Source of the DNA: Acipenser ruthenus
Taxonomy: Eukaryota > Chordata > Actinopteri > Acipenseriformes > Acipenseridae
Direction: 5' to 3'
DNA length: 64,000 nucleotides
Assembly: GCF_902713425.1 (NCBI RefSeq)
Contig: NC_081198.1
Span: forward strand, 20,319,188-20,383,187
Positions 55,101-64,000 of this stretch are shown one piece after another (position 1 is the stretch's first letter; every line of letters begins with the position of its first letter). The position numbers and the translations under genes were made by a program. The notes under the pieces are model-generated. The model saw only the letters and a program-made list of their open reading frames with translations, had not been told where the DNA came from and made no database searches.

Positions 55101-55465
55101 GCTATGCTGTGCAAGGTGCCTTGGGTAACTACAACTGTGCCTCGCTGGCTGGCTGGCTGGCTGGCTAAGAAGGACCTGGCATAGGGACATGTTCCACCAC
55201 ACTTGTCTGGTTAGCTGCATGCTCCCAGGAAACAAACTGCTGCTGTCTACATCATCACCACATGTGAATAAAGAAAGAAAGAAAGCAAGAAAGAAAGGGA
55301 GAAAGAAAGAGAGAAAGAAAGAAAGAAATAAAGAAAGAGAGAAAGAAAAAAAAGAAGTAAAACGGCGGGAAAACTTGCATCAACACTGGCACTCTCCCTC
55401 CAGCAGGGGTAGACAAAATGCTCACAGGAGAGATCCAGATCTGACTTTGACCAACGTTAGAGAAA

Positions 55466-55617
55466 GGTGTGCACCGTTCCCGGAGGTACTGCAATACCGG
55501 GCCGATGCGTGGAGTGGACGGAGCAAGCCCCTGTTCCATCTCCCGATTCCAAAAATCAATTTAATATATGGTCCCCTGATAGGGGGCGTATCAGATATTA
55601 AACTGATAAGAACAGAT
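55466..55617 (-). pseudogene. U2 snRNA gene copy 8, 3' fragment (nt ~38 to end)
   Basis: U2 from ATCTGTTC to the end, with one change in stem-loop IIb (GCCCCC instead of GTCCCC). It joins the long T run of LINE E at 55618. Confidence 0.9.
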
Positions 55618-55930
55618 TTTTTTTTTTTTTTTTTTATTAATGGAAAAAAATACACATACAAACATAACTCACAAAACACACTTAAACATCACACATTACA
55701 ATACAAAAATAACTATAACCACTTATATACAACAAACTCATGAACAGAACCAACACATTACAATCCACTTATAAAAAAACACATTACATATCACATTACA
55801 TCTCTCCCATATATGCAACAAATACAAAACATAATCACGCATACAATTCCATTTTTGAAACCTTTCTACAGGATAACATGTGCCCCTAACAATATGCCTA
55901 TCCTACTTCTAATAAACAAGCAGCAAGATC

Positions 55931-58900
55931 TCATCCCACGCCAGTAGCCCACAGATCTCCACGTCTCCATTCCTCAAGCCTCCATCTTCTCTTCGCCTCT
56001 TGTCGGCCAAGTCGCAAAGCGTCCTTTAGGACATAGTTCTCCATCTGACTTAGTCCCATTTCAAGAACAGCCTTGGCAGGCAGGCTCACGCCCTTCACCA
56101 CCAAACAGTTCCTTGCCTTCCAAATTGCATCACACAGACAGCGTATTAGGACCCACAGCATGCCCCACTGCACTTTGCTCAGTTTCTCTTGGTCTTTCTT
56201 CGGGCTCCCATACAGCACACGCTGCCTATGTATGGGCAGCTGTCCCCGGAACAAATCCAGGACGGAGCCTGCCTCACTCCACACCTTCCTCGCCTCCAGA
56301 CATCCCCAGAGAACGTGACCGACCGTTTCTTCCTCTCCACACTTCTCTCTCGGGCATCTGGGTGACCTCCCCAGATTACATGCATGCATCACCGCTCGAA
56401 CTGGCAATACATCGTGGGCTACCAACCAAGACAGATCTCGATGCTCGTTCATCAGGGCAGGATGGCTCGCGTTCTGCCACACTTCTGGCGTCTCATCTAA
56501 TACAAGGCCATGAACCGGACACATATCCCCATTACCCTGCAGAAAGTTAAACAGAGATTTACCATTAGCCACAATTTCAGCCTTACATCCTTCCAGCCCC
56601 TTGGACATCACAAATCTTTTAAATAACGCATAATGATAGGGCAGATCAAAGGCTGTTGGCACAGACAAAGGCACGGACATCAACTTTAACTTCCTCAAAT
56701 AGGAACTAATATAGAATCTCACAAAGCAGGCCCCTTTTGACACACCATTCAGACACATAGCAAAATGCAATGCACAAAACTTTGACATTAAAAACGTCTG
56801 GACATCTGGCAACCCTTTCCCCCCTTTAATTTATCCTTCCCCACCACACTCCTCCTCACTCTCTCCCATTTCCCCTGCCAAAAAAAACGAAACACAGCTC
56901 TGTTTAGCAGCGTTACCACATTCCTAGATGGTGGGAACACGACCGCCACATACAACAACAGTGGCAATATTACCCACTTTACCACCATCACCCTCCCCTC
57001 CATCGTAAGCCTCCTCAGCCTCCAAAACCCTAGCTTTTTATTGACCCTACTTCCAACCTCCTCCCAGTTCTTACCCCCTGATCCATTAGCATCAAATTTC
57101 ACCCCCAGAATCTTAATGCAGTCTTCCTTAACTTTTAATTTTATACTACCCCTCCCGTCCCATTTCCCGTAGAACATTGCCTCTGATTTCTCCTGGTTCA
57201 GTTTAGACCCAGACGCACGACAAAAAACATCAGCTTTCTCCAAAGTCCTCTGAATGGACAACTCATCCCGACAGAGGACATTGACATCATCCATATACAA
57301 GACACATTTAACCTCCTGCCCCCCACTCCCAGGAATAGTTAACCCTTTATACACTGGGTCCCTTCTCAAAGCTTGTGCCAGCGGCTCCATACAACAGATA
57401 AACAGGAGCGGAGATAACGGACAGCCCTGACGGACGCCACATCCCACACTAACTGGATTTGACAGACACCCATTTACCAATACCCTGCTATACACACCCT
57501 TATATAACAGGCCCACCCAGTCTAAAAACCTCTTTGCAAACCCCATTTTTCGCAGAACACCAAACATGAACTGATGCGAGACCCGATCATACGCCTTTTC
57601 AAGATCTAAATTTAGTACACATAATCGAATTCCCCTGTCTCTCGCATAACAGATGACATCTCTCATCAATACCAGGCTGTCCGTGATCTTCCTACCTGGA
57701 ACGGCACAAGTTTGATCCGGGTGGATAACATCCCCCAGCACATCCCTCATACGTTGAGCCAACGATTTACTGAACAATTTAAAATCCTGGTTCAACAATG
57801 TAATTGGCCACCAATTTTTCAGCTCAGCCTTATCCCCCTTTTTAAAAATCAATGTAATAATGCCCTCTCTAAATGAAGGTGGAAACTCCCCTCCCTCCTC
57901 CCCACACTCCCGAAACAAGGCCAACAGATCTGGTGCCACTAACTCCCAAAACTTTAAATAGAACTCCACAGGGAGTCCATCCTCCCCCGGTGTCTTGCCC
58001 AGCCTCACCCCCCTGACCACCTCATCTAACTCTTCCCTCGTAAACTCTTTGTCCAACTGCCCTCCATCCCCCACCTCCCGCTCCAAATGTCCTAACACCT
58101 CCTCCATAGCCCCCATTTCAATTTCTTTCCTTACATAAAGGCCCCCATAAAACTCCTCCACCACCCTCAACAGCCCCTCTGTAGTCTTAACTAAAGCCCC
58201 ATCCCTCCCTTTCATAGAGTCTATAAATTTCCTCCCATCCAGCACCTTTTAAAAAAAATACCGACTACACTTTTAATTTTCCTCTAAATGCTTCTCTCTG
58301 CTTTTAAATAAGAGCCCCTTCACCCTCCTCTCTACCACCCCCTTCAGTCTCTTTTTCACTTCCCTGATCTCTTCACTAAAGTCCAGCCCTGCATTGTACA
58401 ATTTAGTTAAACTCTCCAGCTCCTTGAACAAAACCTTCTCCTGCCTTCTCTCCCTCTCTGCCTTCCTCCTCCCCGCCCAAATAAAGAAATGTTTCGTTTT
58501 CTCCTTCACCAGATCCCACCACTCTGCCTGGGACCCACAAAGGTCCTTTAAGGACAGCCACTGGCCATACCACTCTCTAAATACCTCACACACCCAATCA
58601 TCCTCCAACAACTCGCAATTTAACTTCCACACACCCCTCCCTACATCCACACAACCTGTAAGGTCAAAAGCAGCTTTCAGCGCACAGTGGTCAGAGAAAA
58701 ACATTGGCACCAGCACACACTCCTCGCACTCCACCCTCTGTGAGACAAACACAAAATCAATCCTGGACGCCTGGGTCCCATCCCCTTTCACCCAAGTGAA
58801 ACCTCTTTCCCCCACATTGTTCACTTTAAAGCAGTCCACTAGTCGAAAGTCCTCCACTATTTCTTTTAGCATTTTACTAGATTTATCCAGCTTGAACCCC

Positions 58901-59412
58901 TTCTTTATCTCTCGCCTATCCTCCATTGTTAACCCACAATTAAAATCCCCTGCTACAATAACCGGCCTGCTCCTCACTAATTTAACCCTTAAATCTTCAA
59001 ATAAACTAGCCCTCCCCTCCACCTCTGGCGGAGCATACACATTAATTAAGCTAAAACTTTTCCCAAAATATTCCGCCTCCACCTCCAGCACCCTACCTTT
59101 TTCAATCACTCTATGATCTTTAATCATAACCCCCTTATTTTTAATCAAAATTGCTACCCCATCTGATTTATTTTCATTTGATCCGGACCACACAGATGGC
59201 CCATAACCCCACCTCCCCTCATAAGTACTATAGTCCTCCAACCCAGGGATACCACACTCTTGCAAACACAAAATATCACACTGTATCCCACTCAAATATG
59301 ACAACACCAACGTACACCTATCACGACTTTTAATACTCCTAACATTTATAGTAACCACACTCAGAGCCATTGCAAAACAAGCTAACAGCCATACACATAC
59401 AGAATCCTGCAT
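55931..59412 (-). pseudogene. LINE E ORF2 (endonuclease-reverse transcriptase), two breaks
   Basis: Starts at 59412 (MQDSVCVWLLACFAMALSVV), overlapping the ORF1 stop as TGATG. Endonuclease (58273-59412): TINVRSIKSRDR, CLQECGIPG, SDGVAILIKN, FSLINVYAPPE, VAGDFNCGL, SRIDFVFVS and FFSDHCALK. It breaks near 58250-58275. Reverse transcriptase (56788-58245): TPGEDGLPVEFYLKFW, NWWPITLLNQDFKLFSK, LDLEKAYDRVSHQF, GVRQGCPLSPLLFICC and a YMDD active site where A/B and K3 have YADD. A frameshift follows near 56800, then the C-terminal knuckle CPREKCGEEETVGHVLWGC. Otherwise well preserved. Confidence 0.88.
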
Positions 59413-60201
59413 CAGGATATTTTTAAAAGGGGCTCCTCCCCCTCCCCCTCCTGGCCAGTTACCACAAATTCCTCCCTCATACTTACCTCACCTGAGGAAA
59501 ACACTACGACCCCCTCCAGATCCAGGAACGGCTCTCCCCCATTCTTCTCCGCACCACCATCTCCTCTATAGTCACCCCTAGAGGAAACGACTGAACTGGG
59601 GGATGAAAAAAACTCCTGTCCTACTCCCCCACTCCCCTGCTTCTTTTTCTTCTTCCCCTTCTTCCTCCCCTCCACCCTCACAAACCCATCCCCCTCCTCA
59701 CTATGTAACTTCCTTTTCCCTGGAGTCCACTCTTGATCCATATCCTCTGAGTTACCATCCTCCTCCTCCCGTCCTGTTCCCTCAACACTAGCCTCATCCC
59801 GCTCCCGCTTTGCACACGGAATACCGCCCCCTCCATCATCCTCCACAGAGCTTACCACCCCACTCCCCCTATACACCTCCTCCCTGCTCCTTCCACTGGA
59901 CCCCTCCCCTGGGTCCTCACTCTCCTCCTCTGATGGGGACACCATCAAATCTTCCTCCAGAACAGATCCCTGCTGATCACTTCCCCCCTCCCCCTGTGCC
60001 TCCCCCTCCCTCCCCTCCTCCCTCACCTCCCCTCTATTCTCCTCCCTCTCACCCCCCTTCTCCTGCTGCTCACTTCCCCCTTTCTGCCTCCCCTCACCCT
60101 CCTCCTCCTCCTTCTCCTCCTCACTCTCTTCTCCCTCCTCATACCTCTTAGCCCTATTGGCAAAGGATCTAGGACAATTCATGAAAAAGTGTGTCTCACT
60201 C
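59412..60201 (-). pseudogene. LINE E ORF1, C-terminal part
   Basis: Glu/Gly-rich, highly acidic C-terminal half of ORF1 (open to about 60200), beginning with the end of the third zinc knuckle (FFMNCPRSF) just after the LTR junction. It ends LLKIS with the stop overlapping the ORF2 start. Confidence 0.8.
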
Positions 60202-60802
60202 TGTCACAAAGACGGCCAGAGTGGGTGGCGTCAGACCAGAAAAGGAATACACAGAGACTGTGGTTGTGATGATGAGCCGAGTGCAATGGCTGCACTCAGC
60301 GTTTAATAACAAATAAAAGGGTTGTAAACAGCACAAAACAGGACACGGCACTGGTAGCCAAAATAAACAGACATACAAAACACACTAAACACAAACGGTG
60401 CACGGAGACAAACAAACACGGTGAGTACACACACTTATCTTTACGTTTAATGATTTTAACTCTCCTCTCTCTCTCTCTCACCCGTTCTCCTCTTCCGAAC
60501 ACCTAACCCTGAGTGCAAGAAATGTGCGTCTATATATACTATTGTGCTGGGATTCAATTACTAATTAATTATTCACTTGAATCCCAGCACGTGAATTAAT
60601 TCTGTGCAACCCCGTGCTCACATATTACATTTAACCAGCACGTGAAGTGATTTGTGCTCTCCTCGTGCCTAAATACAAATCTACACTTTTTAAATACACG
60701 TGAAACACAGACCCGTTTATATCCCGTGTACCAATCTATACACCAACATTAACACACGCACGCAACATACAAATGCACACAGGGACGGGGCGCATTGCCA
60801 CA
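60202..60802 (-). repeat. 3' LTR of the short LTR element (601 bp)
   Basis: Plus-strand TGTCACAAAGACGG to GCATTGCCACA. It is nearly identical to 62850-63450 and related to the solo LTR at 7490-8111. Confidence 0.93.
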
Positions 60803-60834
60803 TATACCCCCCCTTGTGCGCAGCACACATGGCC

Positions 60835-62782
60835 TCAACGGCCACCTCCCCCCTTAAAAACCCAGCAGTCCAGAACAAAGTCTCGGGCTGGGAAGGGAGG
60901 CTTCAGTGGGCCCATGGCTGGAAATGCTGTCAGCTCCCCTGCCGGTAGTGGCACGGCTGACAGCATGCTGGTCCCGTCCTGCAGCGAAAAAGCTGCGGGG
61001 GCAGGTGGTCCCCCGACCTCCCCCTTCTTCGTAGCCGGCAGCTCCCTCCTGTGGGGCTCCGGCCACAAGAACTCCTGCAGCGAAACTGCTGCTGGGGAAA
61101 GTGGTCTCCAGACCTCCTCCCCCTTCTTCGTGGCCGGCAGCTCCCCTTTCTGGGGCTCCGGCCACCGTACTCCCTGCGGAGGTACGGGCAGCAGAGGCAG
61201 CTCCTGCTCCTCTGCTCCGGGCGGTGGCGGAGGCAGAGGCAGCTCCAGCTCCTCTGCTCCTGGCGGTGGTGGAGGCAGAGGCAGCTCCAGCTCCTCTGCT
61301 CCTGGCGGTGGTGGAACCAGCAGGCATTCACCCTCTGCTGGTGGAGGTGGGACCAGCAGGTTTTCACCCTCTGCTGGTGGAGGTGGGAGGGGCAAGCAGT
61401 CCTCCCACTGCGGTGGAGGTGGAACCAGCAGGTATTCACCCTCTGCTGGTGGAGGTGGGAGGGGCAAGCAGTCCTCCCACTGCGGTGGAGGTGGCGGAGG
61501 TAGAGGCGATGGGGCTGATGCTGGCCACTCAGAGGGAGGCTGTGGCGGTGCTGGCTCCCTCTGCTGTGGCGGCTTGGCATGTGCGCGCCGTGCTGCCTTC
61601 AGCAGCATAGCTAGAGGCTGCTGGGGGACACCAGCATCCTGCCCTTCTCCCCCCAAAAAATTTTCAGGGGGTTGAGCCTGTAACTCCTCCCCTTCTGGCT
61701 CTTGGGACGGCACCAGCAGGTATTCACCCTCTGCTGGTGGAGGTGGGACCAGCAGGCATTCTCCCTCTGCTGGCAGCTTGGGTCCTACGGCTGTGGAAGC
61801 CCCGACTTCCCTCTTTTTGGGCTGTGGATGCACCGACTCCTCCCTTTCGGGCTGTGGACGCACCGACTCCTCCCTTTTGGGCTGTGGACGCACCGACTCC
61901 TCCCTTTTGGGCTGTGGACGCACCGACTCCTCCCTTTTGGGCTGTGGACGTTCGGGCTCCCCCCACTCAGGCGTAGGACGTTCGGGCTCCTCCCACTCAG
62001 GCGCAGGACGTTCGGGCTCCTCCCACTCAGGCGTAGGACGTTCGGGCTCCTCCCGCTTGGGCTGTGGACGCTCAGGCTCCTCCCGCTCGGGCTGTGGATG
62101 CTCAGGCTCCTCCCATTTGGGCTGTGGACGCTCAGGCTCCTCCCATTTGGGCTGTGGACGCTCAGGCTCCTCCCATTTGGGCTGTGGACGCTCAGGCTCC
62201 TCCCATTTGGGCTGTGGACGCTCAGGCTCCTCCCGCTTGGGCTGTGGACGCTCAGGCTCCTCCCGCTTGGGCTGTGGACGCTCAGGCTCCTCCCGCTTGG
62301 GCTGTGGACGCTCAGGCTCCTCCCCATAACTGCGGAAGGGACAGTGGGTGAACAGGTGATCCTGGTCGCAGAGGAGGCACCCCGGCGATGGCTTGTTACA
62401 TCGCCGTGGATGCCTGGCCCTTAGGCGGCACTCCTCCTCCCTGTCCTTCACCTCTTTATCTGTCTCCCGCTTGGGCTGTGGAGGCAAAACCAGCAGGCAT
62501 TCACCCTCTGCTGGTGGAGATGGGGACAGCAGGTACTCCTCTGCTGGTGGTCCTGCTACCTGGGCTGCTGTTCCGTTTATCGTTGCCTCCAGGTAGCTGA
62601 GGAGAAACTCCACACCTTCCTCCAAGGTGTTTGGGGTGTGTTCCTGCTTATAGGCCTCCCATCTCTCACTGTCCATGATCCACAGGGCCCGAACGACTAT
62701 GGGCAGAGCCTGGGCCTCCAGCCCAGCATTCTCCAGGAACCAGTCCCGCCATTTTGTGGCGTCTTCTGCCATTATATATATA
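60835..62782 (-). CDS. Gag-like protein with 10-residue repeats (fossil LTR element gene)
   Basis: Frame starting near MAEDATKWRDWFLENAGLEA (ATG about 62772; an in-frame ATG upstream lies in the LTR). A short helical N-terminal domain is followed by a CCHC-like knuckle (CLLCDQDHLFTHC). Then come about 17 tandem copies of a 10-residue unit of the type PERPQPKREE, encoded by 30-bp DNA repeats at about 61816-62326. A long Pro-rich tail has its own repeats (PPPPAEGE, PPPPGAEELELPL). It has a gag layout; I do not recognise a closer family. No protease, integrase or reverse transcriptase is present. Confidence 0.75.
61816..62326 (-). repeat. 30-bp tandem repeat array inside the gag-like frame
   Basis: About 17 units of the plus-strand form CTCAGGCTCCTCCC followed by ATTTGGGCTGTGGACG, each 30 bp and in frame. 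Units vary in groups (GCACCGACTC, GTTCGGGCTC, GCTCAGGCTC starts), which suggests stepwise local expansion. Confidence 0.9.
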
Positions 62783-62849
62783 TTTTTTTTAAACAAAACC
62801 CCTCCTGGTCTGACGCTTGGAGGCGCGGCTATCCCACGATGACACCACG

Positions 62850-63450
62850 TGTCACAAAGACGGCCAGAGTGGGTGGCGTCAGACCAGAAAAGGAATACAC
62901 AGAGACTGTGGTTGTGATGATGAGCCGAGTGCAATGGCTGCACTCAGCGTTTAATAACAAATAAAAGGGTTGTAAACAGCACAAAACAGGACACGGCACT
63001 GGTAGCCAAAATAAACAGACATACAAAACGCACTAAACACAAACGGTGCACGGAGACAAACAAACACGGTGAGTACACACACTTATCTTTACGTTTAATG
63101 ATTTTAACTCTCCTCTCTCTCTCTCTCACCCGTTCTCCTCTTCCGAACACCTAACCCTGAGTGCAAGAAATGTGCGTCTATATATACTATTGTGCTGGGA
63201 TTCAATTACTAATTAATTATTCACTTGAATCCCAGCACGTGAATTAATTCTGTGCAACCCCGTGCTCACATATTACATTTAACCAGCACGTGAAGTGATT
63301 TGTGCTCTCCTCGTGCCTAAATACAAATCTACACTTTTTAAATACACGTGAAACACAGACCCGTTTATATCCCGTGTACCAATCTATACACCAACATTAA
63401 CACACGCACGCAACATACAAATGCACACAGGGACGGGGCGCATTGCCACA
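62850..63450 (-). repeat. 5' LTR of the short LTR element (601 bp)
   Basis: Nearly identical to 60202-60802, followed by the CACTC duplication and the rest of LINE E ORF1. Confidence 0.93.
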
Positions 63451-63455
63451 CACTC

Positions 63456-63757
63456 CCACACAGATTACACTTCCTCTGAACTTCACATTCCCTAGCCATG
63501 TGCCCCTCCTCTTTACACACATTACACACCACTCTCTTACACACCACCGCTAAGTGCCCCACACCTCCACACTTCCGACACACCTTAGGCTGGCCGAAGT
63601 AATGCACATACCCCCTGTCAGCACCAAGTGCAATGTCAGAAGGTATGTGCAGAAACCCATCATATGTCCCTAAGCCTCTCCACAGCTCACACACCACCCT
63701 CCATGCCCCAGTCCACACCCCATCATCATCCCTCACTTTTATAGCCTCCCCCTTCAC
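63456..63757 (-). pseudogene. LINE E ORF1, knuckle-containing part
   Basis: Reads EAIKVRDDDGVWTGAWRVV, then IALGADRGYVHYFGQPKVC, two complete knuckles (CRKCGGVGHLAVVC, CNVCKEEGHMAREC) and the start of a third (CNLCGSVW) that is cut by the LTR element. The N-terminal ~150 residues present in LINE D ORF1 are missing, replaced by simple sequence. Confidence 0.85.
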
Positions 63758-63845
63758 ATGGCAATACCTCCTCGTACCTTACCCGTACCGTACCTTACCT
63801 ACCTTACCTTACCTATCGCTTCCAAATCGAGCTGCGGTCAAGCCA

Positions 63846-63880
63846 CACACTTGATCTTAGCCAAAAGGCCGAGAAGCGAT
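63846..63880 (-). pseudogene. U2 snRNA gene copy 8, 5' fragment (nt 1-34)
   Basis: Canonical U2 5' end (ATCGCTTCTCGGCCTTTTGG, then AAGATCAAGTGT) without the changes seen in the other interrupted copies, which suggests that this insertion is recent. Confidence 0.9.
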
Positions 63881-64000
63881 GGCGACTTGGCCCTTGCCCG
63901 GGGCCCCCCAGCCCGGACGGCACTTGGGGATTCAAAGGTGGGTGCAAAATTTCAAGCACAAGCAGACCCCAAAAAAACGGGCTGCTGCTTCCAGAGGGGA
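63881..64000 (-). repeat. U2 array spacer unit 9, start
   Basis: Promoter-side spacer with the PSE block (about 63925-63942), continuing off the right edge. The array therefore extends beyond the window. Confidence 0.85.

Larger units (their letters stand above)
54872..55465 (-). repeat. U2 array spacer unit 8
   Basis: 594-bp complete spacer between U2 copies 7 and 8 with PSE, candidate DSE, GAAA/GA tract (about 55270-55352) and 3' box (about 55440-55455). Together with U2 it gives a unit of about 783 bp. Confidence 0.85.
60202..63450 (-). mobile_element. Short non-autonomous LTR element with one gag-like frame
   Basis: 3249 bp: 601-bp LTRs at 60202-60802 and 62850-63450, TG...CA ends, 5-bp target duplication CACTC (60197-60201 and 63451-63455). 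On the minus strand the region after the 5' LTR begins CGTGGTGTCATCGTGGGAT, resembling the primer-site region of the Gmr1-type element. A G-rich polypurine tract precedes the 3' LTR. The 2.05-kb interior has one gag-like frame and no pol. The LTRs are nearly identical, so it is young. It looks whole for a non-autonomous element. Confidence 0.9.
55618..63847 (-). mobile_element. LINE E, Tx1-clade element in U2 copy 8, split by an LTR element
   Basis: Minus-strand LINE with poly(A) (T run 55618-55636), ORF2 55931-59412 and ORF1 59412 to about 63757, the latter interrupted by an LTR element at 60202-63450. The 5' end is odd: ORF1 lacks its N-terminal domain, and about 75 bp of TACCT/CCTTA-type simple sequence (63770-63825) leads to the shared 5' motif (63832-63847, one mismatch) and U2. 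It is related to LINE D rather than to A/B, K2 or K3. Confidence 0.88.

Noticed and set aside
61816-62326. Regular 30-bp repeats as a possible CRISPR array
   Set aside because: The units are directly adjacent with no spacers, encode an in-frame decapeptide, and the genome is animal.
61051-62424. Long plus-strand frames rich in repeats (Gly/Ser- or Leu/Trp-rich) opposite the gag-like gene
   Set aside because: They are shadows of the 30-bp and Pro-codon repeats read on the opposite strand. Three frames are open at once there, as expected for a repeat whose unit is a multiple of three.
1-64000. tRNA, 5S or large rRNA genes accompanying the U2 array
   Set aside because: I looked for tRNA-like cloverleaf arms, 5S internal promoter boxes and rRNA blocks and saw none. 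U2 is the only structural RNA gene recognised.

Overview
The window is a tandem array of U2 small nuclear RNA genes, all on the minus strand, that has become a nest of retroelements. Basic units are about 0.75-0.8 kb: a roughly 189-nt U2 gene, a conserved promoter side at higher coordinates, and on the other side a 3' box followed by a GA/GAAA (CT on the U2 strand) microsatellite. I count eight U2 copies. Only two (6718-6905 and 54683-54871) are uninterrupted, and one of those lacks a base. The other six carry a LINE at the same place, the branch-site pairing sequence at U2 nt 34-38. Two of those six also carry an LTR element at one further shared site, U2 nt 68-72.

The element mix (U2-targeting Tx1-clade LINEs resembling Keno, a Tc1 transposon, an L2-type LINE with the fish-type 3' tail, Gmr1-group Ty3/gypsy elements, an endogenous retrovirus with an Arg-type primer site) points to a ray-finned fish. 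The species cannot be fixed; a non-teleost such as a sturgeon is only a guess. I recognise no host protein-coding gene.

Layout: 1-579 end of LINE K1; 587-1297 U2 pieces and spacer; 1298-6090 LINE K2, old and much broken; 6718-6905 uninterrupted U2; 7463-8146 U2 remnant holding a solo LTR; 8147-14771 LINE K3 with a Tc1 transposon (11329-12955) whose transposase frame is open; 15550-29097 LINE A, split by an endogenous retrovirus (17660-26346); 29843-45802 a tandem LTR-internal-LTR-internal-LTR Gmr1-type element, each internal part holding the same L2 insertion; 45838-50719 LINE B, a near twin of LINE A; 51165-54218 LINE D, joined to spacer on both sides and lacking its 3' end; 54683-54871 second uninterrupted U2; 55618-63847 LINE E, whose ORF1 is split by a short non-autonomous LTR element (60202-63450); then the start of another spacer.

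All LINEs lie in the same orientation as U2, so each U2-inserted copy sits behind a U2 promoter with the first ~34 nt of U2 as leader, and is followed by U2 nt 38 onward and the U2 3' box. They also share a nearly invariant 16-nt 5' terminus. Two LTR families use the same U2 position. The array is therefore a safe-haven locus used by at least two kinds of retroelement, reshaped by unit duplication.
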